In this document: positions 15,795-26,370 of the stretch, in pieces | Numbering within the stretch: position 1 is the first letter of the stretch | How the letters are laid out: every line of letters starts with the position of its first letter | Program-made: the position numbers and the translations under genes | Source: Trueperella pecoris | GTDB lineage: Bacteria > Actinomycetota > Actinomycetes > Actinomycetales > Actinomycetaceae | Assembly (NCBI RefSeq): GCF_014926385.1 | Contig: NZ_CP053291.1 | Span: 310,001 to 374,000, forward strand | DNA length: 64,000 nucleotides | Reading direction: 5' to 3' | The notes under the pieces: generated by a model | The model's input: the letters and a program-made list of their open reading frames with translations, nothing else | Told to the model about the DNA's origin: nothing | Database searches by the model: none

Positions 15795-16412
15795 CTACAG
15801 TGACGCGGCGAGCTGGCGGGCGCGCTCGACGGCGTCGGCCATGATCTCCTCGGCGCGATCGGGTTCGTGATCCATGCCTTCGGCGGTGAGAGTCGTGACC
15901 TTGCAGCCGAGGAAACCAAGGATGGTGTCGATGTACTGGCTGGCGGGATCCTGGGCATTGAAGTGGCCTCCGGAGGATTGCAGGTGGACCACGCGTTTGC
16001 CATGCGCGAGCCCCTCGGGCTGGCCAGTTTTGGAGTAACGGAAGGTCTTTCCCGCCACGACGACGGTGTCGATCCACGCCTTCAACCGCGTGGGGATGGA
16101 GAGGTTCCACAGGGGATTGGCGATGACGACGACGTCAGCGTCCAGGAAGTTCTGGGTATGGGTGTTGAACAGAGTGATCTTGTTCTGCTGGGATTCGGAG
16201 AGCTGGCTGAAGGCGGTGCCACCGCGTAGTGCGCGCCAGCCGGTGAGCAGGTCGACATCGATCTCTGGGACGGCGACGTCGTAAAGGCGAAGGTCTTGGA
16301 TGTCGGCGTCGGGGTGGGAGTCGGTGAAGGCGTCGAGGAAAGCGTCCGCCAGTTGCATGGAGCGGGAGATGGTGGCGTCGAGGGGATGGGCGCGAACGAC
16401 GAGGATGCGCAT
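15795..16412 (-). CDS. FMN-dependent NADH-azoreductase / quinone oxidoreductase
   Basis: A 205-residue flavodoxin-fold enzyme of the AzoR/NAD(P)H-quinone reductase family. It starts MRILVVRAHPLDATISRSM, the FMN phosphate-binding region. It shows FLDADVVVIANPLWNLSIPT (about residues 88 to 107), the conserved NPxWN loop over the flavin, then LKAWIDTVVVAGKTFRY. GKRVVHLQSSGGHF is the late flavin-binding loop. Such enzymes reduce azo dyes and quinones by two-electron transfer and protect against quinone or thiol stress. GAAAGGACC precedes the ATG. The CDF-like transporter follows closely on the same strand. Confidence 0.88.
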   Translation of the reverse strand: MRILVVRAHPLDATISRSMQLADAFLDAFTDSHPDADIQDLRLYDVAVPEIDVDLLTGWRALRGGTAFSQLSESQQNKITLFNTHTQNFLDADVVVIANPLWNLSIPTRLKAWIDTVVVAGKTFRYSKTGQPEGLAHGKRVVHLQSSGGHFNAQDPASQYIDTILGFLGCKVTTLTAEGMDHEPDRAEEIMADAVERARQLAASL

Positions 16413-16643
16413 GGTGGTCCTTTCACTGAAACGGTCTGGAACGATTCTATCGGGGTCTTTCGTCTCGCTCGGCCAGATGTGGCGAGGCAGACGGGTGCGA
16501 CAAGTCCTACGCTACGGCGAGGCGCTTGCTACACTGACAAAGCGTGACGTAACGGCCCTGCGACGGGCGCCGCCAACGTGGCTGACGCCAGTGCCGTGCC
16601 GACGGGTATGGGCGATGTGGCCGAGGAGCGAGAAGGGAACCAC

Positions 16644-17135
16644 ATGCAGCTGAGACTGCCCCAACTTGGGGATGAGAAAGAGGCCCTGAGGCTTGACGAG
16701 CTCGTGCGTCTAGACGGGATGGAGCTACTCACCGGCGGGCGCACTTTCCCGGAAATGGTCCAGTTGTGGGAGCGCGAAGCTCGCGGGGAAACAGAACCCG
16801 GGCGGGTACCCTGCGATTACCTGTTTGCTCTCATCAACGGCGAGATCATTGGCTATGTGTCAGTGCGTCATGAGCTCAATGCTTTCTTGCTCGACCGTGG
16901 CGGGCACATTGGCTACTGGGTTGCGCCCATCCACCGCCGCAAGGGCTACGCCTCGCAGATGCTAAGGTGCGGGCTAGACCGTCTCAAGGCGCTCGGCTTG
17001 GATCGTGCGCTCGTGACCTGCAATGATTCCAACATTGCCTCTGCTGCCACTATCGAGCGTGCCGGCGGCATCCTGGAGGACATCCGTCAACTGCCCGGTC
17101 ACGAGCCAACTCGTCGCTATTGGATCGCGCTATAG
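16644..17135 (+). CDS. GNAT-family acetyltransferase
   Basis: A 163-residue GNAT protein. The acetyl-CoA loop is in GYWVAPIHRRKGYASQMLRC (about residues 91 to 110), followed by LVTCNDSNIASAATIERAGG (about 124 to 143) and the C-terminal RRYWIAL. This layout is the GNAT_3/acetyltransf_8-like group often annotated as predicted acetyltransferase. The substrate is not identifiable. ATG 16644 follows GAAGGGAACC; the in-frame ATG at 16578 adds residues without similarity. It is divergent from azoR, with a promoter-like TTGCTACACT stretch at 16528-16537 in between. Confidence 0.82.
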   Translation: MQLRLPQLGDEKEALRLDELVRLDGMELLTGGRTFPEMVQLWEREARGETEPGRVPCDYLFALINGEIIGYVSVRHELNAFLLDRGGHIGYWVAPIHRRKGYASQMLRCGLDRLKALGLDRALVTCNDSNIASAATIERAGGILEDIRQLPGHEPTRRYWIAL

Positions 17136-17282
17136 CCTGCCTTGGCTTTGACTGTACCGTCGGTGACCGTTGCTGAATATCGGTCAAGCACACCCGAAGC
17201 CCTAGTACCTAGCTCTGCCTGAGGTGCGCGGGGTATTGTGTCGTCGTTGCGACGTGCAACGATTTCCCGACGAAAGGCCGCC

Positions 17283-18176
17283 ATGTCCGCTGAGACCACG
17301 CATTCTCGCTACCCTGCCGAAACGGCTCGCTACCTTGCCCATTCCATGTACGCCAAGGCGACGAGCCCTGCGAGCAAGACGTTTGCGCTCGCGATTGCTG
17401 CAGGCTTCTTAATCGGTCTGGGCTTCGTGTTCTATGTCACTACCCAGATGGGGGCGGCAGGGGCTGGCTGGTACGGCCTGGCGAAGCTCGTTGCGGGCCT
17501 GTCCTTCTCGGTGGGCCTGATTCTCGTGGTCCTCACGGGAGCCGACCTCTTTACCTCGACGACGATGACGTTCATACCCCTTGTCCAGCGCCGCATCACG
17601 GTGGGGCAGTGGGCCAAGCACTGGTCGATCGTCTATGTGGGCAACCTCGTGGGTGCCCTCCTTCTCGCAGGCCTGATTGTCGCCTCGGGAACGTACGAGC
17701 AAGGCCACGGCGCCTGGGGGGCGGCTGCAATTTCGACGGCGATGGCGAAGGTCTCCCACACGTGGACGCAGGCGTTTTTCCTTGGCGTCCTGTGCAATGT
17801 GCTTGTGTGCCTGGCGATTTGGCTCGCCTACACGGGTGCGACGACGGCGGACAAGATCCTCGCCATCATCAGCCCGGTTGCATTGTTTGTGGCGACAGGC
17901 TTCGAGCACTCGGTGGCTAACATGTTCCTCATCCCCATGTCCATCATCACCAGCCGCGTCGGCGGAGCAGAATTCTGGGGTTCGCAGGGCGTAGCAGCAG
18001 CCGGCCTATCGGCGTCGACGGCCGAGCAGACCCTGACCGTGCCGTCCTTTCTCCTGGACAACCTCATCCCGGTGACCTTGGGCAATATCGTTGGCGGTGG
18101 CCTGCTCATCGGCTTGTTCCTGTGGTGGACTCACGTGCGTATTGATGAGCGCGCCGCAGAAAAGGCAGCCGCCTAG
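17283..18176 (+). CDS. formate/nitrite transporter (FNT) channel
   Basis: A 297-residue FNT-family protein, an aquaporin-like pentameric channel for formate, nitrite or related small acids. Six hydrophobic segments are visible. Family signatures are FVFYVTTQMGA near the first helix, LTGADLFTSTTM (about residues 94 to 105), YVGNLVGALLLAG near 122, the LCNVLVCLAIWLAY segment (about 172 to 185) and the central-His region VALFVATGFEHSVANMFLIP (about 200 to 219, His210 in GFEHS). It is preceded by GAAAGG and has its own promoter space. FocA-type channels often go with pyruvate formate-lyase or nitrite reductase, but neither is in this window. Confidence 0.92.
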   Translation: MSAETTHSRYPAETARYLAHSMYAKATSPASKTFALAIAAGFLIGLGFVFYVTTQMGAAGAGWYGLAKLVAGLSFSVGLILVVLTGADLFTSTTMTFIPLVQRRITVGQWAKHWSIVYVGNLVGALLLAGLIVASGTYEQGHGAWGAAAISTAMAKVSHTWTQAFFLGVLCNVLVCLAIWLAYTGATTADKILAIISPVALFVATGFEHSVANMFLIPMSIITSRVGGAEFWGSQGVAAAGLSASTAEQTLTVPSFLLDNLIPVTLGNIVGGGLLIGLFLWWTHVRIDERAAEKAAA

Positions 18177-18191
18177 CGCGGTCCTCGCTCG

Positions 18192-19796
18192 CTATCGTTC
18201 CTGCGCTAGGCGCGCGATGCGCCGGGCCCAGAGCCGCATATGGGGGTGGGCGAGTGCGTCGAGGTTGTCGTTGTCAATCACCCAATCCTCCGTCATGCGG
18301 CCGATGGCAGCGAGGCCGGGAATTGGCACCTCTTGCGCGTCGAGGACGCTACCGGCGGCGTCGACGCGCACGCCGGCCCGATCGACGTTCTTCCCGGACC
18401 ACACGCTGAGGTAATCCTCGATCTGCGCTAGTGCCGGGTAGGCGCCGGGCCAGAAGCCGGCAGGCGGCAGAACGCAGTCCACGAAGACGTCCACCCGCTC
18501 GGGCAGCTCCAAGGCGTCGATCCCGGCGTCGAGATGGCGGGTGTCGATCAGACCAGTCTCGACGAGGGTGAGAATCTTCTGTGAATTGATCAGCGGCGGA
18601 CCGTAGCTGGACTTCTTCACGAGCCCGTAGGCGCGCTTGAACTCCTTCCACTGCTTGGCAGGGAAGATCTCGCCCTCGACCCTCCGGCCGATCTCGGCCA
18701 TGACCTCCTGCCACGTCTCGCTCATGACGATTCGCGCGGGTATCTCGCCTTCGCCGCGGGCGGCGTCGACCGCCTCAGCGAGACGCTCCCGAGCGCGACC
18801 CGGACCGGGCTGGGGACCGGCCATAACGGCGTCGTAAGCCTGTTCGGGGTCGGAAAATCCACGGGCGCGCAGGACGTCCACCGTGAGCTCGCGCAAGGCG
18901 TCCATCAGCTCGCCAAGGTCGAGTGAGCGCATGATGGCCGCCCGAGCCGCCTCCCAGCGCCGGGCGGGGATGTCGTTCAGGACGACGTCGAGCGGCGGTT
19001 TGGCGTCCGGGAAGGCGCCATCGCGATTCGTTGCGAGGATCTCGGGCTCGCGGCCGCTGGGCGTATATCGGCGCCCGTCCGGGCTGAATTGGCCACCGCG
19101 GCCCTCCGTGAGCGCCAGGGCGACGTCGACGAAGGTCAGGCCTGCCCCACGCGTGGCTACGCGTGAGCCGGGGGCGATATCGTCGAGGTTCGACACGGGA
19201 TACGGGTCGGTGACGAGGCAGTCGGCGATGTGGGTGATGTCTTGGGCCGTCAGCGGTGTGCGGGCGTGGTCCGCGTGGCCCATCGTCAGCAGTAGTTCTG
19301 GTACGTTCACGACGCCGTCGGGGCAGGTCACCGCCCAGGCGCCCGGCTCTCCGCCGACGGCGAGCGCCTTGCGGTGCTCGACGAGGTCGATGTTGGCGGG
19401 TAAGGCGTTGATGACGACGTCGGCTGCGTAACTGAAATATCGGCCCACCTTGCGTCGTGGCGGAAAGTCCTCGCCGGGCTCATCCGACCACTCGTCAAAG
19501 CTCATCCCGACGATGGGGTGAGGCGCGCGATGGCCATGCTGGGCGCGCTCGCCCGTGAAGCCGTCCGCGGCCTGCTGGCGATCCACCGCGAATGTGTCGA
19601 CGATCTTGGAGTGCGCGTTCAGGCGCGAGAACCCCGGCTGGTCCGGATAAAAGGGTGTGCCCTGGCCGATGACGCGCGCTCCGGCGTCGTCGAGCGCCCC
19701 GAACAGATGCACGCGCAGCGGGGTGGTCACCTCGGCGGCCACCGCGTGCAATGCGCTCAGACCGCGCGGACCGGCGCCAATGATTGCGATCTCCAT
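18192..19796 (-). CDS. FAD/NAD(P)-binding protein (NAD_binding_9 type)
   Basis: A 534-residue protein that opens with the dinucleotide-binding Rossmann motif in MEIAIIGAGPRGLSALHAVA (G-x-G-x-x-G at residues 7 to 12). It then carries features of the large FAD-NAD(P)-binding family (NAD_binding_9), such as IGQGTPFYPDQPGFSRLNAH and VATRGAGLTFVDVALAL. The latter is a second glycine-rich region near residue 224. The family is common in actinobacteria but its reaction is not established. ATG 19796 has a strong GCAGGAGGG ribosome site. The longer open frame upstream (to 20195) overlaps the DUF4870 gene in another frame and has no similarity, so I exclude it. Confidence 0.8.
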   Translation of the reverse strand: MEIAIIGAGPRGLSALHAVAAEVTTPLRVHLFGALDDAGARVIGQGTPFYPDQPGFSRLNAHSKIVDTFAVDRQQAADGFTGERAQHGHRAPHPIVGMSFDEWSDEPGEDFPPRRKVGRYFSYAADVVINALPANIDLVEHRKALAVGGEPGAWAVTCPDGVVNVPELLLTMGHADHARTPLTAQDITHIADCLVTDPYPVSNLDDIAPGSRVATRGAGLTFVDVALALTEGRGGQFSPDGRRYTPSGREPEILATNRDGAFPDAKPPLDVVLNDIPARRWEAARAAIMRSLDLGELMDALRELTVDVLRARGFSDPEQAYDAVMAGPQPGPGRARERLAEAVDAARGEGEIPARIVMSETWQEVMAEIGRRVEGEIFPAKQWKEFKRAYGLVKKSSYGPPLINSQKILTLVETGLIDTRHLDAGIDALELPERVDVFVDCVLPPAGFWPGAYPALAQIEDYLSVWSGKNVDRAGVRVDAAGSVLDAQEVPIPGLAAIGRMTEDWVIDNDNLDALAHPHMRLWARRIARLAQER

Positions 19797-19861
19797 GATC
19801 CCTCCTGCGGACAACAGTAGTCCCCGGAGCCGTGAAGCGCCGAGGACCGAGCCGATGAAGG

Positions 19862-20269
19862 TTAGCTGAGAACCTTGATCTGGTAAGGGTAGTGGTAAAG
19901 CCGGTTGTCGGAAGCCGCCATCGTGGCCTTGATGTGGTGCCACAGCGTCAGGACGAAGCTCAGGAACACCATGGGCAGGCCGATCGGGGCCAGGATGAGC
20001 GTGATCGTGAGGATCCATCCCGCCAGCGACAGCGCCCACATGCCAAGGTTGAAGTTGAACGATTGTGCGGCCGCTCGGCGAACGTAGGGGTTGTCCTTCT
20101 TCAAGAACCACACGAGGAAGGGGCCAACGAAGGAAATCCATCCCGCAGAGACGACCCAGGCGATGACGGCCGATAGGTGCGCAAGCATCGCCCACGTGCG
20201 ATCATCTTCGCTGTGGGGCCGGGGCTCGTGGGTGAGGTACGAGTTTCCAAAAGAATCGTAGTGGGTCAT
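19862..20269 (-). CDS. DUF4870 membrane protein
   Basis: A 135-residue membrane protein of the DUF4870 (Tic20-like) family. It opens with a polar segment, then TWAMLAHLSAVIAWVVSAGW, FVGPFLVWFLKKDNPYVRRA (the conserved K-K-D-x-P-x-V/A-R block) and AAQSFNFNLGMWALSLAGWI, then two last helices. These match the usual four-helix layout. No biochemical role is established to my knowledge. ATG 20269 is chosen because a GATACT box 6 bases upstream suggests leaderless translation and the longer version adds only ten residues. It is followed on the same strand by the FAD-binding gene after 65 bases that hold nothing I recognise. Confidence 0.8.
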   Translation of the reverse strand: MTHYDSFGNSYLTHEPRPHSEDDRTWAMLAHLSAVIAWVVSAGWISFVGPFLVWFLKKDNPYVRRAAAQSFNFNLGMWALSLAGWILTITLILAPIGLPMVFLSFVLTLWHHIKATMAASDNRLYHYPYQIKVLS

Positions 20270-20360
20270 GCGTTTAGTATCCCCCTCTCGTGGGACCATA
20301 GTAAAGGGGAGTGCGCCCCATCTTCGTGGGACGTGTTCTCATCGGCTGGGTTCGGGGCGA

Positions 20361-20366
20361 TAGGGT
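20361..20366 (+). promoter_or_regulatory. -10 element, leaderless mRNA
   Basis: TAGGGT ends 6 bases before ATG 20373; no Shine-Dalgarno is present. Confidence 0.5.
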
Positions 20367-20372
20367 TACGTT

Positions 20373-21008
20373 ATGAGCTTTTCTCACGATGAACGACGCC
20401 GTCTCGCTGACCTCCTCCTTGCCAAGGGGCCCGATGCTCCCACGCTGTGCGAAGGATGGTTGACCCGTGACCTAGCGGCCCATCTGTGGATTCGAGAAAA
20501 TCGTCCCGACGCCGCGGCCGGCATGTTCGTCTCCTCCGTTGAGGGGCATCTGAGAGCGACGATGGCGCAGGTGAAGGAGCGGCCCTATGGCGAACTTGTT
20601 CACGACTGGGCCGAGGGTCCGGGCAAGTTCAGTCCAGTGCGCCTCATCGACCGCTGGCTGAACCTGGCCGAGCATTTCGTTCACCATGAGGATGTTCGCC
20701 GTGGACAGTGGATGGTTGACGGAACGTTGCCCCAGGCGCGCTCGCTGAGCGAGGAAGAGAACGCGACGCTGGCCAAGGCTGTGGTGGCCATCTCCAAGAT
20801 GCTTCTGCGCCACAGCGAGCACCCCGTGCAGATCCGCATTCCTGGACGCGTCACGTTTGACCTGCACCCCAAGTCCGCTGACCGCGGTTCGGCCGTCACG
20901 GTCATGGGTGAACCCGGCGAGGTATTGCTGTGGCTCTTCGGGCGCGACGCCGTCCACGTCACCATGTCGCCCGAGGGCGCGCCGGATCCGCGCAAGGTTC
21001 ATCCCTAG
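20373..21008 (+). CDS. TIGR03085-family metal-binding protein (DinB/MDMPI-like)
   Basis: A 211-residue protein of the actinobacterial TIGR03085 family, related to the maleylpyruvate isomerase N-terminal and DinB-like helical folds. It opens with SHDERRRLADLLLAKGPDAP and TLCEGWLTRDLAAHLWIREN, whose His37 would be the first metal ligand. The next cluster is LAEHFVHHEDVRRGQW (about residues 105 to 120) with the H-x-x-D-x-x-R-x signature. The C-terminal half ends VTVMGEPGEVLLWLFGRDAV, the SCP-like segment found in these proteins. Relatives include mycothiol-dependent enzymes, but no reaction is known for this subgroup. The gene is monocistronic and convergent with the TusA/YeeE pair. Confidence 0.82.
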   Translation: MSFSHDERRRLADLLLAKGPDAPTLCEGWLTRDLAAHLWIRENRPDAAAGMFVSSVEGHLRATMAQVKERPYGELVHDWAEGPGKFSPVRLIDRWLNLAEHFVHHEDVRRGQWMVDGTLPQARSLSEEENATLAKAVVAISKMLLRHSEHPVQIRIPGRVTFDLHPKSADRGSAVTVMGEPGEVLLWLFGRDAVHVTMSPEGAPDPRKVHP

Positions 21009-21059
21009 GCTCGTTTGCGCGCCGGGCCGTCGTCAGACTCGTGGCCTCTCGGGCACGCG

Positions 21060-21287
21060 CTAGGGCTTGACGACGGTTATGGCCCATTGGGCGGGGCCCG
21101 TCTTCATGAAGTCTTTCGTGCCGTAGCCGTTTTCGGCCGCCCAGCGGGGGATCGCCTCGGTGGCCTGGGTGCAGTCGAAATGGATGACGAGTTCGTCGCC
21201 CGCCTCAAGGTCGTGCATGACAGCTTTGGCTTCCTGCACGGGGAAGGGGCAAACGAGTCCGTTGGTGGTGAGAATGTGCTGGGCCAT
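21060..21287 (-). CDS. TusA-family sulfur carrier (YeeD/TsuB-like)
   Basis: A 75-residue TusA-like protein. The catalytic Cys-Pro-x-Pro motif is intact (C13-P14-F15-P16 in GLVCPFPVQEAKAV), followed by the usual small alpha/beta fold. In E. coli the homologue YeeD (TsuB) acts with the membrane protein YeeE (TsuA) so that thiosulfate can be used as a sulfur source; the Cys carries sulfur as a persulfide. Here the gene starts 9 bases after the yeeE-like gene on the same strand behind TAAGGAGGAAAC, so the pair is almost certainly an operon with the same task. Confidence 0.88.
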   Translation of the reverse strand: MAQHILTTNGLVCPFPVQEAKAVMHDLEAGDELVIHFDCTQATEAIPRWAAENGYGTKDFMKTGPAQWAITVVKP

Positions 21288-21296
21288 GTTTCCTCC

Positions 21297-22346
21297 TTAG
21301 GACTTGACCAGTTGCGTGCGATTGGTGATGAAGATCTTTGCGGCGAGCCCGGCGCCTGCCAGCATGGCGAGCAGGGCTGTCCATCCTTGCCAGGAGAACA
21401 TGGAGGTTTCCACGAGCCCGTTGCCGATCGTGCAGCCTCCGGCCCACGTGGCACCCCAGCCCATGAGCGCTCCGCCGAGGAGGGATTTCACGATGATGTC
21501 CGCGCTCGGGACGCGCACTTTGAACTCGCCGGATGCCCTTGCCGCGAGGAATGATCCCGCGATGATGCCAACAACGAGGAGGGCGCCCCAGTCGATGGAC
21601 TGCTCGCCGGTGGTGAAGTATGTGGTGAGGTTCGTGACCGGGACGGTGATACCTAGGCCCCATTGGCGTCCGCTCGCCCAGCTCAGCGGCCAGGCGGCGA
21701 CGGCGATGATGCCCACAAGGATTCCGACGGCGTAGGGATTCCAGGCCTTCTCGAAGAGGAGGTGCGCCAGGCCGGTCTTCTCGGGCGGGAGCGAGGCCAG
21801 TGGCAACCGCGGGCGGGTGAGATTCAGATACGCCCACGTGGCGGTCCCGGCGGCTAGGACGGCGACGAGGACCCACGACGAAACGCCAAGGCTTGCGTAG
21901 ATCGTGGGAGTCTCGGTGGCTCCCCAGGTGCGGACGGCGGCGGTGGCCTGCCCGAGCGGTCCGCGCGTGAAGATCGTGGCGAAGAGCGCGTAGAAGATGA
22001 GGGCGAGCCAGGAACCGACCAGACCTTCGCCGGCACGATAGAGCGTGCCCGTGGCGCATCCGCCGGCCATCACCATTCCCACGCCGAAGACCAGCCCACC
22101 GACGACGGTGGCAAACGGCGCGAACGGGCTCGCGACCGTGCTGATCGGCAGGAGTCCGCTCGTCTCCAGGGCTGCCAGGCCGAGAGCTTGGACGGTGATG
22201 GCGACGAAGAGTGCGCCGAGCCACCAGGTGTTCTTCGCGATCCACACCTCACGCAGGGCACCGGTTATACAGAAGCGCCCACGCTGGAGGACGAATCCGA
22301 ATACGGCGCCGAGGAAGAAACCTGTGAATATCATTCTGTAGATCAT
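21297..22346 (-). CDS. YeeE/YedE (TsuA-like) thiosulfate uptake protein
   Basis: A 349-residue polytopic membrane protein of the YeeE/YedE family. Three conserved cysteine motifs line the known thiosulfate path of TsuA and all are here: QRGRFCITGALREVW (Cys26), VMAGGCATGTLYRAG (Cys98) and TWAGGCTIGNGLVE near residue 305. About nine to ten hydrophobic segments surround them. Substrate assignment to thiosulfate follows from family knowledge plus the adjacent tusA-like gene. The start is uncertain. ATG 22346 or ATG 22334 both begin just before the first helix, neither has a strong ribosome site, and the open frame continues upstream through the icd terminator, which makes the longer version unlikely. 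Confidence 0.85.
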   Translation of the reverse strand: MIYRMIFTGFFLGAVFGFVLQRGRFCITGALREVWIAKNTWWLGALFVAITVQALGLAALETSGLLPISTVASPFAPFATVVGGLVFGVGMVMAGGCATGTLYRAGEGLVGSWLALIFYALFATIFTRGPLGQATAAVRTWGATETPTIYASLGVSSWVLVAVLAAGTATWAYLNLTRPRLPLASLPPEKTGLAHLLFEKAWNPYAVGILVGIIAVAAWPLSWASGRQWGLGITVPVTNLTTYFTTGEQSIDWGALLVVGIIAGSFLAARASGEFKVRVPSADIIVKSLLGGALMGWGATWAGGCTIGNGLVETSMFSWQGWTALLAMLAGAGLAAKIFITNRTQLVKS

Positions 22347-22503
22347 AAAAGTAACAATGGAGCTATTAAAAAATAGTTCTCGTCTGCGGGTGGGCTTCCG
22401 CGGGAGCATCGCCAGCGCAAGGCCTTGATATGTCAGCAATCCTGGCGCGTCGATGGCCGATTTTGTTTTCTTCGTTACGCTGGCGTCCCTTCCCGCGGGT
22501 AGC

Positions 22504-22536
22504 AAAAAGCCCCGACGTCGTGAATGACGCCGGGGC
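22504..22536 (-). terminator. rho-independent terminator of icd
   Basis: On the minus strand GCCCCGGCGTC pairs with GACGTCGGGGC (one G-U pair) around a 6-base loop and is followed by TTTTT. It lies 15 bases after the icd stop. Confidence 0.88.
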
Positions 22537-22550
22537 AGCGGCCTCACCGA

Positions 22551-24758
<2,208 letters not shown>

Positions 24759-24785
24759 GGATTCTCCTCTGGGACGATAGATTCT

Positions 24786-24797
24786 CTTGACTTCAAG
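24786..24797. promoter_or_regulatory. CTTGA-N2-TCAAG palindrome in icd leader
   Basis: An inverted repeat lying directly downstream of the icd -10 box. A one-mismatch copy (CTTGACTTTAAG) occurs upstream of gltA at 49634-49645. It could be a shared operator of TCA-cycle genes; two sites are too few to be sure. Confidence 0.35.
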
Positions 24798-24803
24798 ATT
24801 ATA
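24798..24803 (-). promoter_or_regulatory. -10 box of icd promoter
   Basis: TATAAT on the minus strand, 40 bases before the icd start; no convincing -35 box is seen. Confidence 0.5.
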
Positions 24804-24964
24804 TGAAAATGTGTTGCCATGTGAGGCATAACGCAATCTCTTGACCTGTTTGTGGCTCTCGGTGTGATATTGCCCTACAACGGCGAATTTTCTGGGGAAA
24901 ACTTTCAAGATGGAACCCTCTCGTTGATACGGTAAAGGCAGTGAAAATCGACTGAGGGAGCACA

Positions 24965-25435
24965 ATGGAGCAAGGGAGCGCGTTGAAGCGATGGCCGCTG
25001 TCCCCAGGCGTCGTTGAATTCCCGTCCGGCCGCCGAGTCCGCGGCCGCTCATGGCGCAAGGCCGTCGATGAGCCGGCCGATCTGTGCATCATGCTGACCA
25101 CCGGTGTAGGCGCCCGTTTCGGCCGCCCTGGCGTGACCTCCTCAGCCGAAGAAACCATCACGATTGACTGGCCGGATTTCCGCCTGCCGCGCAGGCCCGC
25201 CCAAGCGCACGAGGTGCTCCGGGATGCCTGGGAGCGTGCGGCCGCGGAACGCGTCGAAATCGTCTGCGGAGGCGGAGTCGGCCGAACCGGCACTGCCCTG
25301 GCCATCCTGGGCGTCCTTGATGGCATGGAGCCGCAGGCCGCCATCGATTTCGTCAAGAAGAACTACAACGAACGTTCCGTAGAAACCCCGGCTCAGCGTG
25401 CCTTCGTCAACGATATGGGCGCAGAAAACAACTAG
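24965..25435 (+). CDS. protein tyrosine phosphatase-like enzyme
   Basis: A 156-residue cysteine-based phosphatase of the dual-specificity/tyrosine type. The P-loop VEIVCGGGVGRTGTALAILG contains the C-x5-R signature with nucleophile Cys101 and Arg107. A candidate general acid Asp lies upstream in TIDWPDFRLP (Asp68 or Asp71). No signal peptide is present, so it acts in the cytosol. The target could be phosphotyrosine proteins or phosphoinositide-like molecules. A GAGGGAGC ribosome site precedes ATG 24965, and the next gene starts 3 bases after its stop, so the two are co-transcribed. It diverges from icd. Confidence 0.82.
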   Translation: MEQGSALKRWPLSPGVVEFPSGRRVRGRSWRKAVDEPADLCIMLTTGVGARFGRPGVTSSAEETITIDWPDFRLPRRPAQAHEVLRDAWERAAAERVEIVCGGGVGRTGTALAILGVLDGMEPQAAIDFVKKNYNERSVETPAQRAFVNDMGAENN

Positions 25436-25438
25436 GCC

Positions 25439-26221
25439 ATGGACTACGAAGTTGGCGTTGACATCGTGCCCTCGAGCGAAGACAACGTGATTGACTGGCT
25501 ACGATCCCTCCCCGTTTTCCCTGACGCCATCGAGCATTACGGCCAGGACCCCCACCAGATCATCGAGTGGTACGGAGACCCGGCGGCCAAACCGATCTGC
25601 TTCGTCCACGGCGGCTGCTTCCACGACGCGAACGCGCTGCCGGCCACGCGCCCCGCGGCACGGGCCCTCGCAGAGGCCGGATACTATGTTGGTCTCGTCG
25701 ACTATCGTATTGCTGATGCCAGGCCGGAGCTGACGTCGTCGGACGCCATGAAACTCGCGGTGCATCCGGTGCTCGGGGAGGCGATCTGGGTCGGCCACGA
25801 CGCCGGTGGTGCCTTCGCCATGAACGTGGTGATGGCACCGGAGACGCCGGTGAGGGCTGCCGTGCTCCTCGCCCCCATCCTCGACCTCGCCCGCGACGTG
25901 CGCGAAGACCCGGAGGGACACAACGGGCCGACCGCGCGCTGGATCGGCGGATCGCCGGAGGAGTGCCCCGAACGCTACGCCATGTACGACCCGATGTTTA
26001 ACTACTATCATGTGGGGCCCGCGCGCTTCCGGGCCCGTGACCTATCGATCGACATCATTCACGGCGCCGACGACCAGATGATCGGCGTCGAACGCTCCCG
26101 CGACGTGCGTGCCGAGCCCTTCAACCTCGCCATCGTCGAGGGTGCTGACCACATTGACCTCATTTGCCCCGGCCAAGACGCCTGGGTCTACTTCCTCGGC
26201 GCGCTAGCCAGCGTCGAATAG
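25439..26221 (+). CDS. alpha/beta hydrolase with Asp at the nucleophile elbow
   Basis: A 260-residue alpha/beta hydrolase resembling the kynurenine formamidase/esterase branch. The oxyanion motif HGG is in CFVHGGCFHD (residues 57 to 59). The nucleophile elbow reads VGHDAGGAFAM, with Asp121 where formamidases and esterases have Ser (G-H-S-A-G-G). The rest of a triad is in place: an acidic residue in IIHGADDQMIG (about 211) and His238 in EGADHIDL. An Asp nucleophile is normal in haloalkane dehalogenases and epoxide hydrolases but not in this HGG group, so the enzyme is either altered in chemistry or inactive. It follows the phosphatase gene by 3 bases. Confidence 0.75.
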   Translation: MDYEVGVDIVPSSEDNVIDWLRSLPVFPDAIEHYGQDPHQIIEWYGDPAAKPICFVHGGCFHDANALPATRPAARALAEAGYYVGLVDYRIADARPELTSSDAMKLAVHPVLGEAIWVGHDAGGAFAMNVVMAPETPVRAAVLLAPILDLARDVREDPEGHNGPTARWIGGSPEECPERYAMYDPMFNYYHVGPARFRARDLSIDIIHGADDQMIGVERSRDVRAEPFNLAIVEGADHIDLICPGQDAWVYFLGALASVE

Positions 26222-26358
26222 CTTCCGCGTCGAAGAGCGGACGGGTGCTCGTGGGCACGCCGGCTAGCATCTTCGCCAGCACTACGCAAAATACCGGCCA
26301 AAGGGTGGGGTTTCCTGCTTGGCTGAATAACAACGTGGCCGGAGCGGGCTTGGCGTCC

Positions 26359-26364
26359 TAGACT
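26359..26364 (+). promoter_or_regulatory. -10 element, leaderless aminopeptidase mRNA
   Basis: TAGACT ends 6 bases before ATG 26371, without a ribosome site. Confidence 0.5.
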
Positions 26365-26370
26365 TGGGCC

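Noticed and set aside
19797-20195. N-terminal extension of the FAD/NAD(P)-binding protein
   Set aside because: The real start MEIAIIGAG has a strong ribosome site; the extension overlaps DUF4870 in another frame and lacks similarity.
22347-22547. Extended N terminus of the YeeE-like protein
   Set aside because: It would read through the icd terminator hairpin and adds a Arg-rich segment unlike the family.
24759-25052. Extended N terminus of icd
   Set aside because: Monomeric IDH starts at MARIIYTYTDE behind a good ribosome site, and the extension contains the icd promoter.
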